This document shows positions 25,584 through 34,339 of a stretch of DNA of 64,000 bases, piece by piece. The translations under genes were made by a program, and so were the position numbers. The notes under the pieces are model-generated. The model ran no database searches. It was not told the DNA's origin and saw only the letters and a list, made by a program, of their open reading frames with translations. The first letter of the stretch is position 1, and the number at the start of each line of letters is the position of its first letter. Location of the stretch: contig CALSRO010000009.1 in NCBI GenBank assembly GCA_943788775.1, positions 1-64,000 of the forward strand, in the 5' to 3' direction. The stretch comes from an uncultured Flavobacteriales bacterium (GTDB taxonomy: Bacteria; Bacteroidota; Bacteroidia; Flavobacteriales_G; Salibacteraceae).

Positions 25584-26033
25584 ATGACGAAGTTTTTTTG
25601 TGTGGTAATAGGCCTACTAGCTTATCAAATTGGATTTTCTCAGATCAGTAACCCTGAGGATATGCGCTTACTAGGCGATGGGTTTCAGACTATTTTTTGG
25701 GAAAATGGATCCAAGTATTATGGTGAGATCTATGAAGGTGAGTTTAGCGGCAAGGGAACCATGGTTTGGGCTGATAGTAGCTTTTACGAAGGGCGTTGGC
25801 AAAACGGAATGCGACACGGTAAAGGAACGATGCAATGGCCTGATGGTCGCAAGTATATTGGACGTTGGAAAAACGATGACCCAAATGGTAAGGGGCAGAT
25901 GGAGTGGCCCAATGGTCAGTTATATCGAGGTCAGTTTAAAGAAGGAAGAAGGTCAGGCAAGGGGAAAATTAAATACCCCGATGGCACCATCTGGAAAGGG
26001 GAATTCGATAACGGAAAACCGATAAAAGATTAG
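25584..26033 (+). CDS. MORN-repeat secreted protein
   Basis: 149 residues from ATG 25584 (MTKFFCVVIG). Signal peptide about 1-20 (ending QIGFSQ), then about five MORN repeats of 23 residues: YYGEIYEGEFSGKGTMVW, YEGRWQNGMRHGKGTMQWPD, YIGRWKNDDPNGKGQMEWPN, YRGQFKEGRRSGKGKIKYPD and WKGEFDNGKPIKD. MORN repeats in bacteria are structural modules; the partner is unknown. Stop codon shares TTAG with the convergent gene's stop (26030-26033). Confidence 0.85.
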   Translation: MTKFFCVVIGLLAYQIGFSQISNPEDMRLLGDGFQTIFWENGSKYYGEIYEGEFSGKGTMVWADSSFYEGRWQNGMRHGKGTMQWPDGRKYIGRWKNDDPNGKGQMEWPNGQLYRGQFKEGRRSGKGKIKYPDGTIWKGEFDNGKPIKD

Positions 26034-26521
26034 GTTGAACTGATTTTATGGATGTCATTATTATCCATTTCGATTTCATCCTTTATGTGTTCCATTTTTT
26101 TGGCAAGTAGAGCAAACACCTTCGTTTCTGGAGTCATTAGTTTTTGAAAGGCATCTTCATCGCCATCTCCGGCCATTGCCATTAGATGCAACAGATTAAA
26201 GTTATTTGTCTTTAGCCAAGTCAAGGCGTTTTTATTCCCTTCAATGCCATTAATTAATGCCATCAGATGCGGAAAACCATTGGCCAGCAACCAATCTCTT
26301 GAACGATCTTCATTTCTGAGGGCATAGCGAAATAGTGCGAGTTCTGGAAAACCATTTTTCATGAACCATTCTGTGATTTTTTGGTTTCCATCGATGCATT
26401 CTCCCCAAGCAACTAAAACCTTGGCTTCATATTGTAACCCTTTTGGTGTGAGTTTCGTCATAGAAATCAATATTGTTTCTAGGTCATTTCTTCTGGAATA
26501 GAAATTACCTTTGGTTTTCAT
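26030..26521 (-). CDS. Hypothetical protein with 25-residue W..NGFP repeats
   Basis: 163 residues from ATG 26521 (MKTKGNFYS). A helical protein, no signal. Three consecutive units of about 25 residues share the pattern 'WF/L..NGFP.L' (ITEWFMKNGFPELALFRYAL, SRDWLLANGFPHLMALINGI, ALTWLKTNNFNLLHLMAMA), so an ankyrin-like alpha-solenoid is plausible. No named family is recognised. The start is 7 bp from the start of the divergent gene at 26529, so each promoter must lie inside the other's coding sequence or close to it. Confidence 0.6.
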   Translation of the reverse strand: MKTKGNFYSRRNDLETILISMTKLTPKGLQYEAKVLVAWGECIDGNQKITEWFMKNGFPELALFRYALRNEDRSRDWLLANGFPHLMALINGIEGNKNALTWLKTNNFNLLHLMAMAGDGDEDAFQKLMTPETKVFALLAKKMEHIKDEIEMDNNDIHKISST

Positions 26522-26528
26522 TTCAAAG

Positions 26529-26777
26529 ATGTCAAAAATCAATTGGAAATATACAGGTGTAGCTGCGGTCTTGACTTTTATTGTCATTTCAGCATGCGAA
26601 CGCACATGGACTTGCCGTTGTGAAAATTATGACGGACAATTTGAATATGTCATCATTGAAAAAGCGAAGGAAGATGAGGCAATTGAAGTGTGTGATAGTC
26701 TAACAGGAACTGATTTGAACGGTGCATTAGTGAGACGATGCGAATTGAACGGAAAGTATAAAGGCCCGACTAAATAA
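26529..26777 (+). CDS. Small cysteine-containing lipoprotein-like protein
   Basis: 82 residues from ATG 26529 (MSKINWK). A leader span (about 7-23) ends ISACERTWTCRCENYDGQF, with Cys at the lipobox position, followed by CRC and single Cys later (VCDSL, RCELNG). Similar in size and cysteine pattern to the proteins at 27703, 27958 and 29924. It is 2 bp before the MauE/thioredoxin-like gene, implying shared translation. Function unknown. Confidence 0.65.
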   Translation: MSKINWKYTGVAAVLTFIVISACERTWTCRCENYDGQFEYVIIEKAKEDEAIEVCDSLTGTDLNGALVRRCELNGKYKGPTK

Positions 26778-26779
26778 CC

Positions 26780-27676
26780 ATGAAAATCGTAATACTAATT
26801 CTTCGAATCCTTTTGGGATTGATTTTCATCGGTTCAGCAGCACTCAAACTGTTTCCTATCGAGGCCTTCGAATTAGTTTTAATCAAACAGGTTGGTTTTT
26901 CGTGGGCTGCGGCTCCATTTTTTGCAAGACTGATCATCCTATTCGAATTTGCACTTGGTATTGCGCTCGTTTTTGGATGGAAGGCTAGGCTTACAATATG
27001 GGCAAGTTTAGCTATGCTGGCATTTTTTACTCTATTCCTCGGTTATCAAATAGTTATTGGGGCTGGCGATGAAAACTGTGGATGTTTTGGTGAATTAATT
27101 CCGATGGACGCTCCTACCAGCATTGCTAAGAACTTAATCTTAATTGCTTGGTCACTCGTTCTCCTTTGGCAGTTTCACTTTCACAAGAATTGGAAGTATA
27201 GTTGGATCAATTTGATAGTAACCTTTATAGCCATCCCAGCCTTGTTTCTAGCCTTACCATTACCTGAAGTGGATCTAAACAAAGAAGCAACAATTGGCGA
27301 TGAACTCGTTGAAATTCTTGATTCTGACTTAGAATGGGATTTGAACGAAGATGACAAATTAATTGTGGTGATGATGGCGAAATGTGTCCATTGCAAGCAA
27401 TTGGCCTCATTGCTCTCTACATTAGAACCTACCAAGGCTCAATCCACTTTGAGAATAATCGTCTATGGATCGGATGAGAGTATCCAAGAGTTTGTATTAG
27501 AAACTGGAATCGAATCATTTCAAGTCAAGCGAAGTGCTAACCGAAATTTATTGCAAGCAATAAATGGCACTTTTCCAACGGCTATGCTTGTTAAAGAAGG
27601 AGACATAGTATCCAATTGGACCGGATCAGAATTGAATATTAACCTTCTTTCTAAGGTGCTACAGAATAAAGAATAG
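26780..27676 (+). CDS. MauE/DoxX-like membrane protein with C-terminal thioredoxin-like domain
   Basis: 298 residues. Four membrane spans in the first ~160 residues (ILLGLIFIGSAALKLFP, LIILFEFALGIALVFG and others) carry the DENCGCFGELIPMD motif (about 94-107), typical of MauE/DoxX-like redox proteins. A soluble C-terminal domain (about 175-298) has KLIVVMMAKCVHCKQLASLL with a CXXC pair (about 202-205), a thioredoxin-like active site. Bacteroidota use such proteins for disulfide exchange across the membrane. It lies among small cysteine-rich lipoproteins (26529, 27703, 27958), so electron transfer to these partners is a reasonable inference, not shown. Confidence 0.82.
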   Translation: MKIVILILRILLGLIFIGSAALKLFPIEAFELVLIKQVGFSWAAAPFFARLIILFEFALGIALVFGWKARLTIWASLAMLAFFTLFLGYQIVIGAGDENCGCFGELIPMDAPTSIAKNLILIAWSLVLLWQFHFHKNWKYSWINLIVTFIAIPALFLALPLPEVDLNKEATIGDELVEILDSDLEWDLNEDDKLIVVMMAKCVHCKQLASLLSTLEPTKAQSTLRIIVYGSDESIQEFVLETGIESFQVKRSANRNLLQAINGTFPTAMLVKEGDIVSNWTGSELNINLLSKVLQNKE

Positions 27677-27702
27677 GACTTGAATTATTACCATTGCTCG
27701 TT

Positions 27703-27954
27703 ATGAAGAACCTTTTGAAATTTGCTGTTGTATTTGTTGTTCTAGCATTTGCAAGTATGTCTTGTAAGCGTTGCTATCAATGTGTTGTGCGTGAAGACGC
27801 GAGTGACAGCCTGAGATGGGCTTACAAAGAGGTGTGTGTATCCAAGAAGGACTACGATGCCTACAAGGATATTTGCAAAGAAGCTGCTGAAAATGGTTCT
27901 GATGAGACTACGACATTGTATTGTGATTGTGCAGAAAACCTAGTAATTGAATAA
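27703..27954 (+). CDS. Cysteine-rich small lipoprotein (83 aa)
   Basis: Leader and lipobox (LAFASMSCKRC) are followed by C-x2-C-x2-C (CKRCYQC), a VCVSKKDYDAY segment and CDC near the C-terminus. About eight cysteines occur in the mature part. The start is ATG 27703 (MKNLLK), 26 bp after the thioredoxin-like gene. Next gene starts 3 bp after its stop. No named family is recognised; the cysteine layout matches the gene at 27958. Confidence 0.7.
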   Translation: MKNLLKFAVVFVVLAFASMSCKRCYQCVVREDASDSLRWAYKEVCVSKKDYDAYKDICKEAAENGSDETTTLYCDCAENLVIE

Positions 27955-27957
27955 GTA

Positions 27958-28170
27958 ATGAAACAATTAATAATTCTATTAGGAACCATTTTCATCCTTG
28001 GTAGTTGCGACAAGTGTCACGTTTGTGTGGTTAAAGATCAAGATAGCATTACTCGCTATGAATATCCTGAGGTGTGTGGTTCCAAAAAAGAATTAAGTGC
28101 CTATGCCGATCAGTGCGAAACGGAATACGGTAAATACAACCAGACATGTGCTTGTGGTGAAGCTCCGTAG
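27958..28170 (+). CDS. Cysteine-rich small lipoprotein (70 aa), paralog of 27703
   Basis: Leader and lipobox (TIFILGSCDKC) followed by SCDKCHVCVVKDQDS, again C-x2-C-x2-C, then VCGSKKELSAYADQC and TCACGEAP. The order of cysteines and the segment V-C-x-S-K-K-x-x-x-A-Y are shared with 27703, so the two arose by duplication. Its end overlaps the likely GTG start of the broken beta-lactamase-like gene. Confidence 0.7.
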   Translation: MKQLIILLGTIFILGSCDKCHVCVVKDQDSITRYEYPEVCGSKKELSAYADQCETEYGKYNQTCACGEAP

Positions 28171-29282
28171 TTTCAACCTTTACATATTCGCTTACATATT
28201 CGTACTTTTTGGTTGTGAGGAGGATACACCGCGCGATGTGCCTGTTGTTTCACGATGTTCCCATCGAAGCACAAGCTCCCGAATTGCTCGATTCGACCAG
28301 TATCATTGCTATTGAAGATTATTTCACCAAGCTATTTGACGAAGGGAAATTTAACGGTGTGGCTTTATTCCATAGGGATAGCAAGCAATATGCGTTTGCA
28401 AAAGGCTTAAAAAGTTGTGAAGGAACCGGTGATTCATTAACCATTCAGGATCAATTTCAATTGGCTTCCTTATCCAAGCCATTCACGGCATATGCTGTCT
28501 TGCAATTGATTGAAAGAGGATTAATAAACATGGAAGATTCATTGACTGAATTTTTGCCCTGTACACCATACAATAACGTCACCATTAGGCACTTACTAAC
28601 GCATACAAGTGGTATTGGTTATTACGCTTATGTGACGGATAGCTTATGGGATAGTCCTGAAAACATGATGAGCAATGCAGACTTGCTCACAATGATGGAG
28701 TGCAAGGAGATACCCAACTATTTCGCACCATCCAGATACTTTGATTATTGCAATACGAACTATGCGCTGCTAGCCAACGTAATAGCCAATGTTTCGGGAA
28801 TGCCATTTCATGACTATATGAATACTCACGTTTTTGAGCCCTTAGGCATGGAACATTCGGAAATTATGCAATCAGAAACTAGGGATGCCACTATGTATGA
28901 CGTACAAGGTCATTTTCCAAATCGCGAATCAAAATTGCCTTCTTATTTAGATGGTATAGTAGGTGATAAGGGCATGTATAGCACGCTAGATGATCTATTG
29001 AGGTTTTATCAAGCCAAGGGCACATCTCAGTTTGTAAATGATTCCATTTGGAACGAAGCAACAATGCCCCAAGAAAAATATGGTAGAAATCTGTACTATG
29101 GATATGGCTGGAGAATAAAACCGATTCAGAATGGAGATACCTTGGTATATCACAATGGCTGGTGAAGAGGATTTCGCACTTATTTCTGGATGTCGAAAAA
29201 AACGGATAAAGTTTGTATTGTCCTAACCAATTGGGTACGGGGCGGATATCTTAATCAAAAAGAAGTTTGGTTGTTGTTTTAG
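28157..29282 (+). pseudogene. Class C beta-lactamase-like serine hydrolase, frameshift plus nonsense codon
   Basis: Lipoprotein leader starts at a GTG at 28157 (KLRSFNLYIFAYIFVLFGCEED). The frame shifts by +1 near 28240 and continues as EAQAPELLDSTSIIAIEDYF. Catalytic motifs are present: S-x-x-K (LASLSKPFTAY), Y-x-N (YCNTNYALL) and H-x-G (YHNGW). At 29163 a TGA interrupts the frame exactly where Trp is expected (HNGWW-RGFRTYFWMS); the same frame then runs to TAG at 29280-29282. Two independent lesions suggest true decay, though consensus error remains possible. Family members act on D-Ala peptides or esters; the specific substrate is unknown. Confidence 0.8.
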
Positions 29283-29319
29283 TAAAACTCTTTTATCATT
29301 GAAGTTGTTACACTAACCA

Positions 29320-29922
29320 ATGAATACTGAATCGAAGGAAATAGCGATGTTCCCGCTCAATATTTTACTCCTCCCTGGGGAGCAACTTCCGCTGCACATA
29401 TTCGAGCCAAGGTATCGGCAATTGTTTGATGAAGCAGAACAGAACTCCACTCCATTCGCCCTCCCTTATAGTAAGAATGGAGTCAAGCTTGCTTCAAAAT
29501 GTAAATTACTTCAGGTTACAAAGAGATTTGCCGGTGGTGTTCGAGATGTGATAATAGAATGCACCCATTTGCATTCACTTGAACGTCAGGAACCCTTATT
29601 TGCAACAAAACTGTACCCAGGTGGAGTGATTGGAGCGGAAATAGAATTGAGAAATGAGAAACTTGCGACAATAGAGCTTTTGGAACTATTCGCAGATTTC
29701 ATTGAAATTAAATATGGTAAGCGACCTGTTTTGGAGGAGATTCTCCGCTACAGAACCGTGGATGTGGCAGCATGCATAGCCATGAGCAACGAGGATAAAA
29801 CTCGATACGTAATTGCTCAAAATGAGTTAGAACGTGAGCGTTTGTTAACCGGTTTGATCAAATACATGCACTTTCTATACTTCCAAGAAGCACAAGCTGA
29901 AAATGGGATTTTGCTGAACTAG
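29320..29922 (+). CDS. LON substrate-binding-domain protein
   Basis: Cytosolic protein of 200 residues resembling the N-terminal substrate-binding domain of Lon protease, without ATPase or peptidase. Motifs: MFPLNILLLPGEQLPLHIFEPRYRQLFDE near the start and a helical C-terminal half. Such stand-alone proteins are widespread, function uncertain. It ends one base before the convergent lipoprotein gene at 29924. Confidence 0.85.
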   Translation: MNTESKEIAMFPLNILLLPGEQLPLHIFEPRYRQLFDEAEQNSTPFALPYSKNGVKLASKCKLLQVTKRFAGGVRDVIIECTHLHSLERQEPLFATKLYPGGVIGAEIELRNEKLATIELLELFADFIEIKYGKRPVLEEILRYRTVDVAACIAMSNEDKTRYVIAQNELERERLLTGLIKYMHFLYFQEAQAENGILLN

Positions 29923-29923
29923 A

Positions 29924-30130
29924 CTACTGAGATACGCAAGTAGCTCCTTGCCCTTCACGTTCGTCAATTTCAGATTGATCAGCAGTACATATTTCTTGCG
30001 ATTCACTTACTGTGTCTGTAGGAGTGCTTCCAGAATATAAAATAACGTCTTCAGAACACTCATAACAAGTTGAGCAACTCGTAAGTGCTAAAGCGGCTAT
30101 TGCGATAAAAACTAAAACTAGATTTTTCAT
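29924..30130 (-). CDS. Cysteine-containing small lipoprotein (68 aa)
   Basis: From ATG 30130 (MKNLVLVF). Leader and lipobox (ALALTSCSTC) then CSTCYECSED, i.e. C-x2-C-x2-C as in 27703 and 27958, later ICTADQSE and TCVSQ. The same leader type and cysteine spacing place it in the cluster family, though it lies on the opposite strand. It overlaps no gene; the upstream bshA stop is at 30163, 32 bp away. Confidence 0.65.
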   Translation of the reverse strand: MKNLVLVFIAIAALALTSCSTCYECSEDVILYSGSTPTDTVSESQEICTADQSEIDEREGQGATCVSQ

Positions 30131-30162
30131 AAGGTTGGGTTTTGAGCGTATTTTGCCAAGTA

Positions 30163-31293
30163 TCATACCAAAGGTAAAATCAGCGACTCATAAAGCTCCA
30201 CATATTGAGGTAAGATTTTTGGCAGATCAAATTTCATCGCTTGAACACGCGCATTTGCTTTAAATTTTTCGAGCTCGCTATCGGTTTTTAGAATGGATAT
30301 TGCATTTCTAGACATGGAATCTATATCGCCTACATCACTCAGGTAACCACTAAACCCATCTACATTCACTTCAGGAAGTCCACCAGTATTGGTGCTTATA
30401 ACAGGTACTCCGGCAGCCATAGCTTCTAGCGCGGATAATCCAAAGCTTTCTGTTTCAGATGGCAGAATGAATAGGTCAGCGTTGACTAAGAATTGTTCGA
30501 TTTTTTTTGTTTTACCGAGGAAATGAATTCGATTGCAGATGCCTAAGTCACGGCACATTTTCTCCACATTATTTCTTTCGGGTCCATCACCAATCATCAA
30601 TAGCTGAGACGGCACTTCCTCAATGATTTTTGCGAAAACCGAAACGACATCTTGCACGCGTTTCACTTTTCTGAAATTGCTTAAGTGCATGACCAAACGC
30701 TCCCCATCTGGCAAGTATCGTTCACGTATTCCGTTCGGCTTGAATTTTTCGAAATATCGATTATCAATAAAATTTGGAATGACCTTGATCTCACGATTGA
30801 TATTAAAAAACTGTAATGTGTCTTTTTTCAAACTTTCAGAAACCGCAGTTACCGCATCACTATTGTTGATGGCAAAAGTGATTACTGGTTCAAACGAGGC
30901 GTCCTTTCCTAGCAGAGTAATATCAGTGCCATGGAGAGTGCAGACTATTGGAATATAAATGCCTTCCGTTTCCAGTATCTTCTTGGCCATGTAAGCTGCA
31001 GATGCATGAGGTATGGCATAGTGAACATGCAGTATATCCAATCCTTCATTTTTAACAACACTGACAAGCTTTGAGGTTAAAACCAGCTCGTAGGGTGAAT
31101 AGTCGAATAGGGGATAGTCACTTACTGCAACTTCATGGTAATAGACATTTGCTGCATATGGGTCAAGCCTAACGGGCTGAGAATAACTGATAAAATGCAC
31201 AGAGTGACCTTCATTTGCCATTTCTAGGCCTAATTCTGTAGCGACAACTCCACTACCTCCAAATGTTGGGTAACATACTATTCCGATCCGCAT
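30163..31293 (-). CDS. bshA: N-acetyl-alpha-D-glucosaminyl L-malate synthase BshA
   Basis: GT4 glycosyltransferase (376 residues) that makes GlcNAc-malate, the first step in bacillithiol synthesis. Seen: MRIGIVCYPTFGGSGVVATELG at the N-terminus, DILHVHYAIPHASAAYMAK, IVCTLHGTDITLLGKD and the C-terminal sugar-nucleotide site LPSETESFGLSALEAMAAG. These match BshA closely, including the GGSGV loop. Bacillithiol is the main low-molecular-weight thiol in many Bacteroidota and links to the redox genes at 26.5-28.2 kb in theme. Its start lies 61 bp after the GH3/beta-lactamase-like gene stop, same strand. Confidence 0.95.
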   Translation of the reverse strand: MRIGIVCYPTFGGSGVVATELGLEMANEGHSVHFISYSQPVRLDPYAANVYYHEVAVSDYPLFDYSPYELVLTSKLVSVVKNEGLDILHVHYAIPHASAAYMAKKILETEGIYIPIVCTLHGTDITLLGKDASFEPVITFAINNSDAVTAVSESLKKDTLQFFNINREIKVIPNFIDNRYFEKFKPNGIRERYLPDGERLVMHLSNFRKVKRVQDVVSVFAKIIEEVPSQLLMIGDGPERNNVEKMCRDLGICNRIHFLGKTKKIEQFLVNADLFILPSETESFGLSALEAMAAGVPVISTNTGGLPEVNVDGFSGYLSDVGDIDSMSRNAISILKTDSELEKFKANARVQAMKFDLPKILPQYVELYESLILPLV

Positions 31294-31354
31294 TGCTTTC
31301 CTTTAAGGGTACAAACAAACAATAATCAAATCAGTTCGTTGTGGTAGATTCCGA

Positions 31355-34201
31355 TCAAAATTGGCTTGCTGTGGAGTCATCGGGTTGACTCTTTTCGATG
31401 GCGTCATAGAATACCTGCTGTATGTCCGTTCTGACATTCATGTGAGCTAATTTTTTGTTATCAGCGTTAGGGTAAACTCGATTCGATAAAAAGACATAAA
31501 CCACTTTTTGATCTGGGTCGGCCCATGTTACAGTACCGGTGAAACCTTGATGACCAAAGGCATCTCTAGAAGTACATCCGCAAGATGGACCAGAGCCTCC
31601 ATTTGTCAATGGCTTATCAAATCCAGCTCCGCGTCTATTGTTATTGTCGCAAAACTGACAGCGAACAAAATCTTGAATAATAGTGCTATCGAAATAATGA
31701 ACACTACCATAATCTCCACCGTTCAAATACATCTGCATTAAGATTCCTAAATCATTGGCATTGGAAAACAATCCAGCATGACCGCCTACTCCGCCAAGCA
31801 TGGCCGCACCAGGATCGTGCACATCACCATGAACTAACTGTTTTCTAAAATAGCGGTCATATTCTGTTGGAGTAATCCGTGCTTTATCAAATCTTTCTAG
31901 TGGACGATATCCCATCGTGGTCAATCCTAATGGCTTGTAAATTTTGGTGTTTAAATAATCGTCCATCGGCATTCCGGATTGCTTTTCGATAATTCGAAGA
32001 GCGAAATAGTATCCGACATCGCTGTATTTGTATTGCTTTTCTGCCTTTATTGGATGATTGATGATTTGTCGAAACATGCGATCAGACTGATCGGCTCGGA
32101 TGTATAATTCTCTGGCCACGCGCAATGAATAGGTCTCGTTTTGAGCAATGCTATAGATGTCATATCGTGGTACTCCTTTTTGCAAAGTAGAAGCATAAAA
32201 TGGAATGAATGCAGGAAGCCCGGCTTGATGTGCAAAGATATCTCTCATTCCCATGTTCATGTATGCTGTTGTATCCACCCATTCGCTCAAATAGTCACAC
32301 AGGCTATGGTCAAGGTTAAAAAGTGAGTCTTGGTTTAACTTCATAAGTCCAGCCATAGACCCTGCTATTTTAGTGATCGAAGCCAAGTCATAGAGATCGT
32401 CCTTATTTACCGTATCCTTTGATTCGTAAGTATGGTGTCCAAAGGCCTCGTTTACCACAACCATTCCATCTTTAGCAAACCAGACTTGCGCTCCAGGACA
32501 GGCTTTTTCCTTAATGGCATTTGCCACAATTCCATCAATAGGATGCAGATATTCACTCTTTATTCCAACCTCTTCAGGAATTCCGTATGCCAACCTGGTT
32601 TTTTCCGTGTCGATTCCGAACTCACGTTCGAATGTGTCACCAACTTTACGCTTTAACCTGCCAGAAAATGGTCGCCCACCAAATATTTTTTGAATTGTGA
32701 AGTCTAGGGTTAATACGTTGGACTCGTGGCCAGTAATAACCGACTCAAGGGTAGGGATGTTGCTGACAAATAGCAGCGCCTTGGTATTTCCATACCAAGA
32801 GAATATCGTGCTTTGCTTGTATGCAATACGCTCAATTATACTTTGGTAGTGTTCGCTTATACCATATCGCTTACGCGCCAAGTTTTCCTGCGGAGAAGCT
32901 AGCATGATGACTAGGTTATAGTCATTCTGAATCCTTTCAAAGGATGCAAAATCCTCTTCTAGATGATCGAATCGGATGGAGTAGATATCTGCTGCCGAAT
33001 ACCTTTGCACCAATTCTGCGGTTAGATCTGTAGGATCATCCGCTATTCTTATGTAGGCAATATGAAGGCTATCTAAACCACGCAGTGGAATTCTGTTGTG
33101 TTGATTTCGAAGTAGGGTTAATGATGATTCGATCAGTGCTCTATTAGCAAGTTCAAGTTCTATGCTAATGGTAGAGCTGTCTTTTTTCTTCGGTTGATTT
33201 CGAACTGACCAAATCTTGGCTTGGATAACTCGTTTGCATTTCTTGTTAATGTCTTCCCTAGAAAGCAAACCTAATTCGATGGCTTGGTTTACATATTCAA
33301 TATAGTCTGCCAGATTTTCGTCAATAATAGTAACGTCATTGCCTGCTATAAAACCCCTCGTGGGATTAGGGACGGTGTCAGAGTGGTGTTGAGAAAGATC
33401 AGCCCACACCAATCCATTAAATCCAAGCTTAGTTTTTAAAACATCATTAGCCAACTGTGACTCGGAAGCTAAAAAGCTTGTGCCAGAATCCAATGCTGGA
33501 ATCAAAACATTACTGGTCATGATGTTTTGAATGCCTTCGTTCACAAGACCTTTATAAGGTTTCAATTCATTTTTTATTGGTAAATTTTCACTATGAATAT
33601 TTGATTCATCATTCGTGAGTTGATGATAATTTCCAACAACTGGAGAAATACCAGCTGAACGAAAACCTTGCACTGCTGCGATGGCATAGGTCATTGTTGT
33701 GGTAGGATCATCGCTAAACGAATGTCTAGATTCGGCCGCATCTTGGTCAATAGAAGTAAGACTCAGCGATGGCCCAAGAATGAAATTGAAACCATTTGAC
33801 CGAAGAAGATTCCCCACTGTATGTGTATAGCGACTCACCAAGCTCGGATTATTCGATTCGGCTAGTTGTTGTTCAGATGCGAATCCTGAATTGGCCTTCA
33901 ACATGTTATACCCTTTAAAATAGGGGATGCCATTTGGGTCAACGGACCCCATCGATTCAGCGGAATCAAGATGGTCAAATAGATAGCCACCAGCATATGG
34001 TTGGTTTTTACTGCCATTCCGGACGATAAATAACTGGGCAATACGCCCATTATCATCCAAGCGCACCATGACCGAGTCTGCCGCGTCTAACGTGACCGGA
34101 GAGAATGGGTGCATTCGAACCTCGTCATTATCCGGAGGTATTCCAGACAACAAAGCGAAGCACGTAATCATCAGCGCAATGGACTTGAGTTTCAATGACA
34201 T
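31355..34201 (-). CDS. GH3-like / class C beta-lactamase-like fusion protein
   Basis: 948 residues from ATG 34201 (MSLKLKS); signal peptide about 1-20. N-terminal half (about 40-545) has the shape of a family 3 glycoside hydrolase, but the usual KHFPGHG signature is replaced by NYHQLTNDESNIHSENLP; the segment LGFNGLVWADLSQ keeps an Asp where the GH3 nucleophile sits. C-terminal half is a serine hydrolase: S-x-x-K in LASITKIAGSM (about 610), Y-x-D in YSDVGYY, H-x-G in FGHQGFTG. This fusion is frequent beside bshA in Bacteroidota and may act in cell-wall recycling. A GH3 half without its sugar-binding Lys-His is unusual, so glycosidase activity is doubtful. Confidence 0.85.
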   Translation of the reverse strand: MSLKLKSIALMITCFALLSGIPPDNDEVRMHPFSPVTLDAADSVMVRLDDNGRIAQLFIVRNGSKNQPYAGGYLFDHLDSAESMGSVDPNGIPYFKGYNMLKANSGFASEQQLAESNNPSLVSRYTHTVGNLLRSNGFNFILGPSLSLTSIDQDAAESRHSFSDDPTTTMTYAIAAVQGFRSAGISPVVGNYHQLTNDESNIHSENLPIKNELKPYKGLVNEGIQNIMTSNVLIPALDSGTSFLASESQLANDVLKTKLGFNGLVWADLSQHHSDTVPNPTRGFIAGNDVTIIDENLADYIEYVNQAIELGLLSREDINKKCKRVIQAKIWSVRNQPKKKDSSTISIELELANRALIESSLTLLRNQHNRIPLRGLDSLHIAYIRIADDPTDLTAELVQRYSAADIYSIRFDHLEEDFASFERIQNDYNLVIMLASPQENLARKRYGISEHYQSIIERIAYKQSTIFSWYGNTKALLFVSNIPTLESVITGHESNVLTLDFTIQKIFGGRPFSGRLKRKVGDTFEREFGIDTEKTRLAYGIPEEVGIKSEYLHPIDGIVANAIKEKACPGAQVWFAKDGMVVVNEAFGHHTYESKDTVNKDDLYDLASITKIAGSMAGLMKLNQDSLFNLDHSLCDYLSEWVDTTAYMNMGMRDIFAHQAGLPAFIPFYASTLQKGVPRYDIYSIAQNETYSLRVARELYIRADQSDRMFRQIINHPIKAEKQYKYSDVGYYFALRIIEKQSGMPMDDYLNTKIYKPLGLTTMGYRPLERFDKARITPTEYDRYFRKQLVHGDVHDPGAAMLGGVGGHAGLFSNANDLGILMQMYLNGGDYGSVHYFDSTIIQDFVRCQFCDNNNRRGAGFDKPLTNGGSGPSCGCTSRDAFGHQGFTGTVTWADPDQKVVYVFLSNRVYPNADNKKLAHMNVRTDIQQVFYDAIEKSQPDDSTASQF

Positions 34202-34339
34202 TTTATTCAAACACATATAAAATGAATGTATGGACATAATACGAACTGAAAAAGTCCATTTACAGTACTTTTCATCAACCGATTGTTACAATAAATTATC
34301 GTGTTTTTACGTAGAGATTATTTCAATTAGGTTTGTCAA

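Noticed and set aside
29163-29165. TGA as selenocysteine or recoded Trp
   Set aside because: No SECIS-like hairpin, TGA is used as a normal stop elsewhere in the window, and the gene also has a frameshift.
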